From the NCBI RefSeq assembly GCF_016785095.1, contig NZ_JAEKJB010000008.1, positions 248,001 to 312,000 on the forward strand: 64,000 nt of DNA. The letters are read 5' to 3'. The notes beneath the pieces are model-generated. The model was not told the origin of the DNA. It was given only the letters and a program-made list of their open reading frames with translations, and made no database searches. Shown here piece by piece: positions 51,017-59,448 of this stretch. The position numbers and the translations under genes were made by a program. Numbering within the stretch: position 1 is the first letter of the stretch; the number at the start of each line of letters is the position of its first letter. Origin of the DNA: Alloalcanivorax marinus (GTDB lineage Bacteria; Pseudomonadota; Gammaproteobacteria; Pseudomonadales; Alcanivoracaceae).

Positions 51017-52552
51017 TCACAGTAGCCATTCCACCGGCAGCCAGGAGACGAAGCGCACCCAGCCCCGGCGCCAGACACTGGTGGCCGGTTCCCGCTCATG
51101 GCGAACGGTGCCACCCTGGTCCGGCTCCAGCCAGTACAGATCGCCGTCGTCATCCCGTTTCACCGCGTAGGCGTTGGCCGGAATCACGGTTTCGAAGGCG
51201 GCGTCGATGCGGCTGGCCAGGGCTTCGCTGTGAATCAGGAAGCCCAGCTCGGTGTTCAGGTTCGCCGAGCGCGGGTCGAAATTGAACGAGCCCACGAACA
51301 CCCGCTCGCCGTCCACGGCGAAGGTCTTGGCGTGCAGGCTGGAGCCGGAACTGCCGAACGGCCCGGCGCTTTCGTTGCGCTTCGATGGCGACAGCCGGCG
51401 CAGCTCGTAGAGTTCCACGCCGGCTTTCAGCAGCGCCTTGCGTCGTTTCTGGTAACCGGCGTGCACCGCCGCCACGTCGGTGGCGGCCAGGGAGTTGGTC
51501 AGCACTTTAACGGTGACGCCCTGACGGCGCAGGGCGCGGAAGGCGTCGGTGCCGTCGGCGGTGGGCACGAAATAGGGCGAGACCAGCAGCAGCGAATCCC
51601 GAGGCGCGCCCAGGGCCGCTTCCATCTGATGGATCAGCAGGCCTTCCGGCTCGGCTTCGTCGAGCCCCTTGGCCGGGTCGTCGCTGACCATTTCCACCGG
51701 CACCCATTCCAGTTCCAGGGAACGCTCCATCAGCCGGGTGACGAATTGCGAGGCGGCGATCACGCGCTGGTAGTCCGCCGCCGCCGGCGACGCCTTGAGT
51801 GCCTCCGCCCGGGCCACGAAACCGGCCAGTGCGTCCTCTGGCGGGGACGACAGAATCCGCGCCACCGGATAGGCGGAGCGGCTGCCCCAGTAGCGGTCGA
51901 AATCCCGGGACGCCGAATCCACCACCTCGCCCACCAGCAGCACATCCAGATCGTTGAACAACATGCCGTCGGAGGCGCCGAAGTATTCGTCACCCACATT
52001 GCGACCGCCGGCGATCAGCGCCTGGTTGTCGGCGATGAACGCCTTGTTGTGCATGCGCCGGTTCAACCGGGAAAAGTCGTACGCATAGCCCAGCCATTTC
52101 GGCTGGCGCACCACGAACGGATTGAACAGGCGGATTTCGATATTGGGGTGCGTGGCCAGCGCCGCCAGGTCGTCGTCGAGCCCGGCGGTGCCGTTGTCGT
52201 CCAGCAACAGGCGCACCCGCACGCCCCGCTCGGCGGCCTGATACAGGGCGCGCAACAGCAGCATGCCGGTGACGTCGTCGTGCCAGATGTAGTACTGCAC
52301 ATCCAGGGTTTTCTCCGCCGCCATGGACAGCAGCACCCGGGAGGCGAAGGCATCGTGGGCGTCCGGCAGGGGCGACACGCCGGTGAGGCCGGGATGGCGC
52401 AGCGCCTCCGGGCGCAACGCCCGCCCCAGCGCCGTGGCGCGGCTTTCCTCCGGCGACAGAGCATGGGACACCGAGCGACCCTCCAGGGACGGCAAGGCAC
52501 ACCCGGACAACAGGGACGCCAGCAACAACAGGATCAGGGCGGGGGTTTTAAT
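51017..52552 (-). CDS. Phospholipase D-family lipoprotein (cardiolipin synthase-like) with probable ATT start
   Basis: 511 residues. Two HKD motifs (MHNKAFIAD and LHAKTFAVD) define a phospholipase D/transphosphatidylase fold as in cardiolipin synthases ClsC/YmdC. Reading from ATT at 52552, behind AAGGAGAG, gives a perfect lipoprotein signal: Lys2, a Leu-rich core and the lipobox LLSGC with Cys18. No ATG, GTG or TTG fits; the frame upstream has no start that would give a signal peptide. ATT is a rare start, known for infC and pcnB. The protein is probably anchored in the outer membrane or periplasmic face of the inner membrane. Confidence 0.85.
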   Translation of the reverse strand: MKTPALILLLLASLLSGCALPSLEGRSVSHALSPEESRATALGRALRPEALRHPGLTGVSPLPDAHDAFASRVLLSMAAEKTLDVQYYIWHDDVTGMLLLRALYQAAERGVRVRLLLDDNGTAGLDDDLAALATHPNIEIRLFNPFVVRQPKWLGYAYDFSRLNRRMHNKAFIADNQALIAGGRNVGDEYFGASDGMLFNDLDVLLVGEVVDSASRDFDRYWGSRSAYPVARILSSPPEDALAGFVARAEALKASPAAADYQRVIAASQFVTRLMERSLELEWVPVEMVSDDPAKGLDEAEPEGLLIHQMEAALGAPRDSLLLVSPYFVPTADGTDAFRALRRQGVTVKVLTNSLAATDVAAVHAGYQKRRKALLKAGVELYELRRLSPSKRNESAGPFGSSGSSLHAKTFAVDGERVFVGSFNFDPRSANLNTELGFLIHSEALASRIDAAFETVIPANAYAVKRDDDGDLYWLEPDQGGTVRHEREPATSVWRRGWVRFVSWLPVEWLL

Positions 52553-52601
52553 GGTTCTCTCCTTGTCAGCGCGCCGCCCGGGCAGTGTACCCCAAGCGCG
52601 C

Positions 52602-53198
52602 TCAGCCGCCTCCGGCCAGCAGCGGCGCCCAGGCCGGCAAGCCGACGCCCAACCCCACGCCCGCGAGCACCCCGGCCACCAGGAACACCAGGAACCAGGC
52701 CCGCTCACGGGGGCTCATGGCCTGCACGCCCTGCAGGGTGCCGGGCCGTACCAGCAGATAGAACAGCCCCAGAGCCACCGCCAGCGGCCCGATCAGAACC
52801 GCCGGGTAAGCGTACTCCACGGACGCCGCGCCAGCGGCCAGCGCACGAGCCTTGCCGCCCATGTAGAAGAGCGTCCAGATAGCGCCCGCCAATAGAAATA
52901 ACCAACCGGCCAGGCGCACGCCGCCGGGGGTGGCGGCCTGAAGCGGGTCCGGCGAGCTGCCCGCTTGACGATAACGCCACAGCGCCCGGCCGGATCGGAA
53001 CATACCGATCAGCCCCAGTACCAGAAACAGCAGCCCCATCGCCAGCATGCCCAGCACCACGCCCTGATCGCCAAATTGCCGGTACAGCCAGCCGCCGCGT
53101 TCCTCCGCCCGGGCCGGCTCGCCCCAGCGGGCCACCGCCAGCAACAGTGCCACGCCGCCGATCACCGACAACGCCAGCCAACGCCCCAACGACGCCAA
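52602..53198 (-). CDS. Integral membrane protein of unknown function
   Basis: 198 residues with four hydrophobic segments (about 8-22, 48-66, 95-112 and 132-190 with a break). I recognise no family. A TTG at 53198 behind GGAGAG gives a start like those of nearby genes, with a membrane segment close to the N-terminus; longer versions begin with non-conserved residues. It lies 49 bp before the phospholipase gene on the same strand. Confidence 0.65.
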   Translation of the reverse strand: MASLGRWLALSVIGGVALLLAVARWGEPARAEERGGWLYRQFGDQGVVLGMLAMGLLFLVLGLIGMFRSGRALWRYRQAGSSPDPLQAATPGGVRLAGWLFLLAGAIWTLFYMGGKARALAAGAASVEYAYPAVLIGPLAVALGLFYLLVRPGTLQGVQAMSPRERAWFLVFLVAGVLAGVGLGVGLPAWAPLLAGGG

Positions 53199-53320
53199 GG
53201 TTCTCTCCACCGCTGTCCATCCCGCAAACGCATCAAAAGAGTGGACCAACCTACCCAAGCACGGAGGGCGGGGCAACGGGGCCCGCGCCGAACCGTGAAA
53301 CGGCCCTCGGTGGCAGGGTT

Positions 53321-53334
53321 TTGATGCAGATCAA
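53321..53334 (+). promoter_or_regulatory. FNR/Anr box
   Basis: TTGATGCAGATCAA is a perfect match to TTGAT-N4-ATCAA. A -10-like TAGTCT (53357-53362) is at class II spacing. It lies 83 bp before the helical-protein gene, predicting induction at low oxygen. The rest of the 53199-53416 gap shows no gene. Confidence 0.8.
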
Positions 53335-53416
53335 AAAGCAACCGCCGCAACGCCTCTAGTCTATTGCTTTCCACTGTTTCTCTTATCGGCACGGGCTCCG
53401 TGCCAGGCGGATCGCG

Positions 53417-53875
53417 ATGAAAGTAGAGACCTTCTCCGATGTCCTGGACTGGACCCGGGCCGTGCACCGCAACCTGGCCGACTGCGCCGCTCACTGCGGC
53501 GCCGGCAGCCGCCAGGAGAAAGTGCGCATGCTGCTCGACTATGTCCAGGAGCACGAAACCCGCCTCAACCGTATCCTGGAAAGCAGCCAGAAGGACGCCG
53601 ACCCGGCGGCGCTGCACAGTTGGGCTTACGAATTCTTCGAGAAGGCGCCGGTGCGGCCCCACGAGGCCTGCGCCGCCGACTTCAAGAACAAGAGTACGGA
53701 CGAGATCATCAGCGCCGTGCTGGCCCAGCACACCAAGATCATCGAGTTCTACCGTTACATGGCCAGCCGCGCGGAAGTGCCCAGCACCCAGGCGCTGATG
53801 ACCAACCTGCTGGAACTGGAACAGAACGAAGCCAGGCGCATGGCCCGGGACGCCGGCGAGCTGGACGACCTCTGA
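53417..53875 (+). CDS. Small helical protein of unknown function (possibly ferritin- or hemerythrin-like)
   Basis: 152 residues, predicted nearly all helical. Histidine and acidic residues spaced like di-iron ligands occur (VQEHETRL near 43, AQHTKIIEFYRYM near 103, ELEQNEARRM near 133), but no family pattern is complete, so a metal site is speculative. It sits behind a perfect FNR/Anr box and 29 bp before trhP. I do not recognise it with confidence. Confidence 0.75.
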   Translation: MKVETFSDVLDWTRAVHRNLADCAAHCGAGSRQEKVRMLLDYVQEHETRLNRILESSQKDADPAALHSWAYEFFEKAPVRPHEACAADFKNKSTDEIISAVLAQHTKIIEFYRYMASRAEVPSTQALMTNLLELEQNEARRMARDAGELDDL

Positions 53876-53904
53876 GTACCGCGCGCCACCTCCGAGACCC
53901 ATCC

Positions 53905-55272
53905 ATGCCCGATACCACCCCCGCCGCGCCGGAGCTGCTGTCTCCGGCCGGCACCCTCAAGCATTTGCGTTACGCCTTCGCCTACGGAGCCAATGCCGTC
54001 TACGCCGGCCAGCCCCGTTACTCCCTGCGGGTGCGCAACAACAGCTTCAAGAACGAAGCCGCCCTGGCGGAGGGCATCGCCGAAGCCCGCGCCCGAGGCA
54101 AACAATTCTATCTGGCCTCCAACGTCAGCCCGCACAACGACAAGGTGCGCAGCTACCTGCGCGATCTGGAACCCATCATCGAGCTGGGTCCGGATGCGCT
54201 GATCATGTCCGACCCGGGCCTGATCATGATGGTGCGCGAACGCTGGCCGGAGCAGCCCATCCATCTTTCCGTGCAGGCCAACGCGGTCAATTACGCCACC
54301 GTGGAATTCTGGCGCCGCCAGGGCATCCAGCGGGTGATCCTGTCCCGGGAGCTGGCCCTGGACGAAATCCGGGAAATCCGTGAAAAGGTGCCGGCCATGG
54401 AGCTGGAGGTGTTCGTCCACGGCGCCCTGTGCATGGCCTATTCCGGCCGCTGTTTGCTGTCCGGCTACATGAACCACCGCGACGCCAACCAGGGCGCCTG
54501 CACCAACGCCTGCCGCTGGGACTACAAGCCGGTGGCCGCCCGCACCGACGACAGCGGCGACCTGATCCCGGTGCGCGAGCCCCCCTCGCTGCTGGTGGCG
54601 GAGCCCAACGACCCGGGCCGCGCCATCGCCCTGCACGAGGACGAGCACGGCACCTACATCATGAACTCCCGGGACCTGCGCGCGGTGCAGCACGTTCAGG
54701 CCCTGGCGGACATGGGCGTGCACTCGCTGAAGATCGAGGGCCGCACCAAGTCGGTCTACTACGCCGCCCGCACCGCCCAGGTGTACCGGCGCGCATTGAA
54801 TGACGCCACCGCCGGGCGGCCCTTCGACATGGCGCTCATGGACGACCTGGAAGCTCTCTCCCACCGGGGCTACACCGAGGGCTTCTTCCGCCGCCATCCG
54901 CCCCAGGCCTACCAGCATTACGAAGCCGGCACCGCCCATCTGGGCAGCCAGCAATTGGCGGCGGAGGTGATCGAGGCCGACGACCACTGGCTGACCCTGG
55001 CGGTGAAAAACCGCTTCGAGCGCGGCGACCAGGTGCTGTTGATCACGCCGGAGGGTAACCGTCGCTTCCAACTGGACGGGCTGGAGAATCAACAGGGCGA
55101 CACCATTCAGGTGGCGCCCGGAGACGGCCATGTGGTGCGTATTCCTCGTCCCGACGGCCTGGGTGACGAGGCGCTCGGCTTCGCCATGCTGGCCCGCTGC
55201 CTGGACAGGCACGCGCCGGACTCCGGCGCCACCTTGACGCAGATCAATAAACAACCAGTGGTCCACTCCTAA
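53905..55272 (+). CDS. trhP: tRNA 5-hydroxyuridine synthesis protein TrhP (peptidase U32 family)
   Basis: 455 residues of the U32 family: ELLSPAGTLKHLRYAFAYGANAVYAGQPRYSLR at the N-terminus, the EVFVHGALCMAYSGRCLLSGYMNHRDANQGACTNACRW segment with four cysteines, and YIMNSRDLRAV and LKIEGRTKSVYY. TrhP (YegQ) makes 5-hydroxyuridine in tRNA using prephenate. The ATG at 53905 fits the family N-terminus; in-frame codons upstream belong to the previous gene's region. Confidence 0.92.
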   Translation: MPDTTPAAPELLSPAGTLKHLRYAFAYGANAVYAGQPRYSLRVRNNSFKNEAALAEGIAEARARGKQFYLASNVSPHNDKVRSYLRDLEPIIELGPDALIMSDPGLIMMVRERWPEQPIHLSVQANAVNYATVEFWRRQGIQRVILSRELALDEIREIREKVPAMELEVFVHGALCMAYSGRCLLSGYMNHRDANQGACTNACRWDYKPVAARTDDSGDLIPVREPPSLLVAEPNDPGRAIALHEDEHGTYIMNSRDLRAVQHVQALADMGVHSLKIEGRTKSVYYAARTAQVYRRALNDATAGRPFDMALMDDLEALSHRGYTEGFFRRHPPQAYQHYEAGTAHLGSQQLAAEVIEADDHWLTLAVKNRFERGDQVLLITPEGNRRFQLDGLENQQGDTIQVAPGDGHVVRIPRPDGLGDEALGFAMLARCLDRHAPDSGATLTQINKQPVVHS

Positions 55273-55363
55273 GCTGCTGGGATGTTTGCCCGGCGTCCGG
55301 GGCCGGCCCGGGCACCCACCTCGCCCCACGCTGGCCGTGGGGCGGCACGGATCTGAGGGGCCT

Positions 55364-56611
55364 ATGCGGATTGTGGTGCGGCGTGGACTGACCGTTCCCC
55401 TTAAGGGCGCGCCGGCGTCCCGGGTCGATCGGGACATCGTCCCCTCCAGGATCGGCCTGCTCGGCGACGACCTGGGCCACCGGCGCGTCGAACCGCTGGT
55501 GGAACCGGGCCAGCCGGTGCTGGCCGGCACGCCGGTTCTGCGCGACCGGGCCGACCCCGACCTGCTGTTCTGCGCCCCGCTGTCCGGTCGGGTGGAGCGC
55601 ATCGAGACCGGCCGGCGGCGCCGGCTGGCCGCCCTTGTCATCGCCGCCGACGGCGAGGATCAGCGGCGCGCCTTCGATGTCTCCCGCGCCGACGACGCCT
55701 GGGGCCTGCGCGCCCTGCTGCTCGAAGCCGGCCAATGGCCGGCGCTTCGCGCCCGCCCCTTCGAACGCATCGCCGCGCCGCGAACTTCCCCGGCGGCGGT
55801 GTTCGTCACCGCCATCGACACCGCGCCCCACGCCCCGGACCCGCGCCCCCTCATCCAGGAACGGGGCGACCATTTCGCGCGTGGCCTGGCGGCTGTAAGG
55901 CTGCTCACCGACGGCCCCGTGTTCCTCTGCCAGGCCCCCGGGCCACCCCTGTCCACCGGGGACGCTCAACTCCGGGTGGTGGATTGCGCGGGCCCGCACC
56001 CGGCCGGTCTGGTCGGCACCCACATCGCCAGGCTGTGGCTGCCCCGCCGTGGCGAGGTGGTCTGGCACATCGATTATCAGGACCTGATCGCCATCGGCCA
56101 TCTGCTCGCCACCGGTCGCATCGACCCGTTCCGGATCGTCGCGCTGTCCGGCCCGGGCAGCCGCGATCCACGCTTGGTGCGCGCGCCCCAGGGCGCCGAT
56201 CTGCACGCCCTGGTCGGGCCCGATGCGGCCTCCGGCGCCAAGGTGATCCTGTCCGGCCCGGTGCTGGCCGGTCGCGAGAGTGCCTTCCTGGGCCGCTATC
56301 ACCGCCAGGTCACCGTACTCGACCGGCCACCGCCGCGCCGTACCCACTGGCTGCTCGACGCTCTACGCCAGGCGCGGCGACCGGCGCCGTTCATTCCCAC
56401 CCAGAGCCTGGAGCGGACCCTGGGCAGCACCGCCCCTGTGGTGCCACTTCTGCGCGCGTTGTCCATCGGCGACGTGGAAGCCGCCACGCGCCTCGGTTGC
56501 CTGCATCTCGCCGAGGAAGATCTGGCCCTGGCCACCTACGTCACCGGCGGCCAAACGGATTTCGGACGACGACTGCGCGCCGTTCTCGACCACCTGGAGA
56601 GAGAAGCATGA
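55364..56611 (+). CDS. nqrA: Na+-translocating NADH:quinone oxidoreductase subunit A (divergent)
   Basis: 415 residues, slightly shorter than typical NqrA (~446). NqrA features include RRGLTVPLKGAP, LVEPGQPVLAGTPVLRDR, FCAPLSGRVERIETGRRRRL, the DCAGPHPAGLVGTHI segment and a C-terminal EEDLALATYVTGGQTDFGRRLRAVLDHLE. It binds quinone on the cytoplasmic side. The ATG at 55364 follows GAGGGG; a G/C-rich hairpin (55323-55343) lies in the leader. It overlaps nqrB by 4 bp. RnfC was rejected because the Rnf cysteine clusters are absent. Confidence 0.9.
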   Translation: MRIVVRRGLTVPLKGAPASRVDRDIVPSRIGLLGDDLGHRRVEPLVEPGQPVLAGTPVLRDRADPDLLFCAPLSGRVERIETGRRRRLAALVIAADGEDQRRAFDVSRADDAWGLRALLLEAGQWPALRARPFERIAAPRTSPAAVFVTAIDTAPHAPDPRPLIQERGDHFARGLAAVRLLTDGPVFLCQAPGPPLSTGDAQLRVVDCAGPHPAGLVGTHIARLWLPRRGEVVWHIDYQDLIAIGHLLATGRIDPFRIVALSGPGSRDPRLVRAPQGADLHALVGPDAASGAKVILSGPVLAGRESAFLGRYHRQVTVLDRPPPRRTHWLLDALRQARRPAPFIPTQSLERTLGSTAPVVPLLRALSIGDVEAATRLGCLHLAEEDLALATYVTGGQTDFGRRLRAVLDHLEREA

Positions 56612-57393
56612 GAGGCGGCGTCTGGCATCGCGACACCCTGGCCTGGCTGATCGTCGCCGCCACCCTGCCGGCGGCGGCCGGGGCCATCGCCGGCTTCGGC
56701 GTCGCCGCCCTGGAGGCCATGGTCTGGACACTGCTGGCGGCGTTGGGTTGGCAACTGGTGTTTCTGTGGACCCGCGCCCAACCGGTGTCGCCCATTGCCG
56801 TGGCCACGGCGTTCGCCGTGGGCGTGCTGGCCGCCGGCGACTTCCAGCCCTGGCAAATGCTGCTGGCGGCCAGCTTCGGCATCGTGCTCGGCGAACAGAT
56901 TTTCGGTGGCTGGGGACGCAACATCATCAATCCGGCCGTGGCCACCCTGGCTTTTCTGTACTTCGCCTTCCCGGCCACCCCGGTGCCCACCGGGGGGGCG
57001 CCGCTGGCCCTGGCGGTGGTGCCCGGCGCGCTGATGCTGTTGGTCACCGGCGTACTCTCCTGGCAACTGCTGCTCGCCACCCTGGTCGGCGTGATGGCCA
57101 CGTCCCTGGCCATGGACCAGGCCGCCGGCGCGGTCCTGAGCCAGGGCAGCGCCCTGTTTGGCCTGGTGTTCCTGGCCGGCGACCCGGTGGCGTCCTCGGC
57201 GACCCGGCCGGGGCGCTGGTTCCAGGGGGCCCTCGCCGGCGTGCTGCTGGTGCTGTTCGGCTGGCACGACGGCGTTTTTGACGGCCCCCGGGCGGTGGTT
57301 CTGGCGACCCTGGTCGCGTCCCTGTTCGCGCCACTGATCGACGCCGCCGTGATCGCCGCCACGATCCGCTCCTGGAGACCGCCCGATGCCTGA
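56608..57393 (+). CDS. nqrB: Na+-NQR subunit B, shortened
   Basis: 261 residues, against ~400 for usual NqrB. Conserved pieces are GEQIFGGWGRNIINPAVATLAFLYFAFPA (about residues 95-123) and GLVFLAGDPVASSATRPGRW (185-204). The N-terminal ~100-130 residues and the central part with the GSxGExST flavin-attachment threonine are missing: only ~22 residues separate the first block from VTGVLSWQLL. Covalent FMN in this subunit is therefore not expected. Seven to eight membrane segments remain. Overlaps with nqrA and nqrC argue against a pseudogene. Confidence 0.85.
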   Translation: MRGGVWHRDTLAWLIVAATLPAAAGAIAGFGVAALEAMVWTLLAALGWQLVFLWTRAQPVSPIAVATAFAVGVLAAGDFQPWQMLLAASFGIVLGEQIFGGWGRNIINPAVATLAFLYFAFPATPVPTGGAPLALAVVPGALMLLVTGVLSWQLLLATLVGVMATSLAMDQAAGAVLSQGSALFGLVFLAGDPVASSATRPGRWFQGALAGVLLVLFGWHDGVFDGPRAVVLATLVASLFAPLIDAAVIAATIRSWRPPDA

Positions 57394-58192
57394 CCTGAAC
57401 CCGCTGAGCCTGTGGCGCAAGCTGCTGGCGCTGCCCAATGAGAGCCGCGCCAAGACCCTGGCGGTGGCCTTCCTGGTGTCCGCCGTGTGCACCGTGATCG
57501 TGTCCGCCACGGCGGTGATCCTGGACCCGGTGCAACAAGCCAACCGGCGCGCCGAGCAGGCAGCGCGCATGGACGCCATGCTGGCCGCCATGCCGGACAT
57601 GGCGGCCCTGATCGAGCACACCGGCGGCGACGAGCTGGAAACTCTGATCATCGACCTGCGTACCGGCGAGCCGGCGCGGGACGTCGCCCCCGACACCCTG
57701 GACGTGGAGCACGCCTTCAGCGACCCGGTCTCCACCACGCCGCTCGACCCGGAGCGCGACCTGGCCGGTCTCGGCGAGCGCCCCGACCTCGTGCCGATCC
57801 ATGTGCTGCGCGAGGACGGTCGGCTGAGGCTGGTGATCCTGCCGGTGGTCACCCAGGGCTACCAGTCCACCATCCGCGCCAACCTGGCCCTGGAAGGCGA
57901 TCTCCAAACGGTGGCCGCGTTCTCCATCATCGAGCAGGGGGAAACTCCAGGGCTGGGCGCGCGCATCGACGACCCGGCCTGGCAGGCGCGCTGGCGGGGC
58001 AAGCGCGTGGCCGGCCCGGATGGCCAGCTCCGCTTAAGCGTGGTGCGCGGCGGTGGCACCGACGAGTTCCAGGTGGAAGGCATCACCGGCGCCACCCGCA
58101 CCGGCAACGCCATCAATAACGGCATTCAATTCTGGCTCGGCCCGGACGGCTTCGGCCCGGTGCTGGAAAGGCTGGCGAAGGACGGGCGCTGA
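57386..58192 (+). CDS. nqrC: Na+-NQR subunit C
   Basis: 268 residues with an N-terminal membrane anchor (about residues 25-46), NRRAEQAARMDAML, and the FMN-binding domain: EQGETPGLGARIDDPAWQARWRGK and the attachment motif EGITGATRT (Thr237). Usually the first residue of the motif is Asp; here it is Glu231. FMN is attached by ApbE, which is not encoded here. It overlaps nqrB by 8 bp. Confidence 0.92.
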   Translation: MPDLNPLSLWRKLLALPNESRAKTLAVAFLVSAVCTVIVSATAVILDPVQQANRRAEQAARMDAMLAAMPDMAALIEHTGGDELETLIIDLRTGEPARDVAPDTLDVEHAFSDPVSTTPLDPERDLAGLGERPDLVPIHVLREDGRLRLVILPVVTQGYQSTIRANLALEGDLQTVAAFSIIEQGETPGLGARIDDPAWQARWRGKRVAGPDGQLRLSVVRGGGTDEFQVEGITGATRTGNAINNGIQFWLGPDGFGPVLERLAKDGR

Positions 58193-58195
58193 ACG

Positions 58196-58852
58196 ATGAA
58201 ATGGTTGCGCGTGCTGTCCCACCCGATCCTCGACAACAACCCGGTGACCCTGCAGATCCTCGGCATCTGTTCGGCGCTGGCGGTCACCACCTCGCTGACC
58301 ACCGCCGCCACCATGGCAGTGGCTCTCACCCTGGTGCTGATGGCCAGCAGCGTGATCATCTCGACCATCCGCCGACACATTCCCTCGTCCATCCGGCTGA
58401 TCGTGCAGATCACCCTGATCGCCTCCCTGGTGGTGGTGGCGGACGAAATCATCCAGGCCTACGCCTTCCCGATCAGTCAGCGGCTGTCCATCTTCGTGGG
58501 GCTGATCGTCACCAACTGTCTGGTGCTGGGGCGCGCCGAGGCCTTCGCCATGCACAATCCGCCGGGGCCGGCGGCCCTGGACGCCCTGGGTAACGGCCTG
58601 GGCTACTCACTGATTCTGCTGATCGTCGCCTTCCTGCGGGAGCTGTTCGGCGCCGGCACCCTGTTCGGCTGGCCGGTGCTGCCGGTCGCCACCGACGGCA
58701 GCGGGTTCACGCCGCTCAAGTTCATGCTGCTGGCACCCAGCGCCTTCTTCATTCTCGGCCTGCTGATCTGGGCGCTGCGCTCCGTGCGCCAAGGGCAGAT
58801 CGAGCCGCCGGACTTCAAGATCGCGCCGGACACCGAGGAGAGACGACCATGA
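58196..58852 (+). CDS. nqrD: Na+-NQR subunit D
   Basis: 218 residues with six membrane segments, Cys25 (LGICSALAV) and Cys108 ([14 protein letters not shown]), which with NqrE cysteines hold an intramembrane iron-sulfur centre. Later [21 protein letters not shown] is typical. It follows nqrC by 3 bp and overlaps nqrE by 4 bp. Confidence 0.94.
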   Translation: MKWLRVLSHPILDNNPVTLQILGICSALAVTTSLTTAATMAVALTLVLMASSVIISTIRRHIPSSIRLIVQITLIASLVVVADEIIQAYAFPISQRLSIFVGLIVTNCLVLGRAEAFAMHNPPGPAALDALGNGLGYSLILLIVAFLRELFGAGTLFGWPVLPVATDGSGFTPLKFMLLAPSAFFILGLLIWALRSVRQGQIEPPDFKIAPDTEERRP

Positions 58853-59448
58853 TCGATCTGTTCCTGCGCTCGGTGTTCGCCGACAATCTGGCGCTCAGTT
58901 TCTTTCTCGGCATCTGCACTTTCCTGGCTGTTTCCAAACGCCTGAGCACCGCCGCCGGCCTGGGCATCGCCCTGATCGTGGTGCAAACCATCACCGTGCC
59001 CCTGAACTTCCTGATCTTCGAGTATCTGCTGCGGGCCGATACCTGGGCCGCCCTGGGCCTGGCGGGCATGGACCTCACCTTCCTCAAGCTGATCGCCTTT
59101 ATCGCCGTGATCGCCGCCATGGTGCAGATTCTGGAACTGGTGCTGGACCGCTACCTGCCGGCGCTGTACCGCACCCTGGGCATCTATTTGCCACTGATCA
59201 CCGTGAACTGCGCCATTCTCGGCGGCTCCCTGTTCATGGTGGAGAACAAGTACACCTTCAGCGAAAGCCTGGTGTTCGGCTTCGGCAGCGGCGTGGGCTG
59301 GGCACTGGCCATCGTGGCACTTGCCGCCCTGCGCGAACGGCTCAATTACGCCGACATCCCCGCCGGGCTGCGCGGGCTGGGCATGGCGTTCATCGTCACC
59401 GGCCTGCTGTCCATGGGCTTCACCGCGTTCGCGGAGATCGGGCCATGA
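58849..59448 (+). CDS. nqrE: Na+-NQR subunit E
   Basis: 199 residues, six membrane segments, Cys23 ([13 protein letters not shown]) and Cys121 ([14 protein letters not shown]), paired with those in Nqr[32 protein letters not shown] closes the protein. It overlaps nqrD and nqrF by 4 bp each. Confidence 0.95.
   Translation: MIDLFLRSVFADNLALSFFLGICTFLAVSKRLSTAAGLGIALIVVQTITVPLNFLIFEYLLRADTWAALGLAGMDLTFLKLIAFIAVIAAMVQILELVLDRYLPALYRTLGIYLPLITVNCAILGGSLFMVENKYTFSESLVFGFGSGVGWALAIVALAALRERLNYADIPAGLRGLGMAFIVTGLLSMGFTAFAEIGP

Noticed and set aside
56608..57393. nqrB as a pseudogene
   Set aside because: The frame is intact, overlaps both neighbours in a coupled way, and keeps membrane segments and conserved blocks, so a compact variant is more likely than decay.
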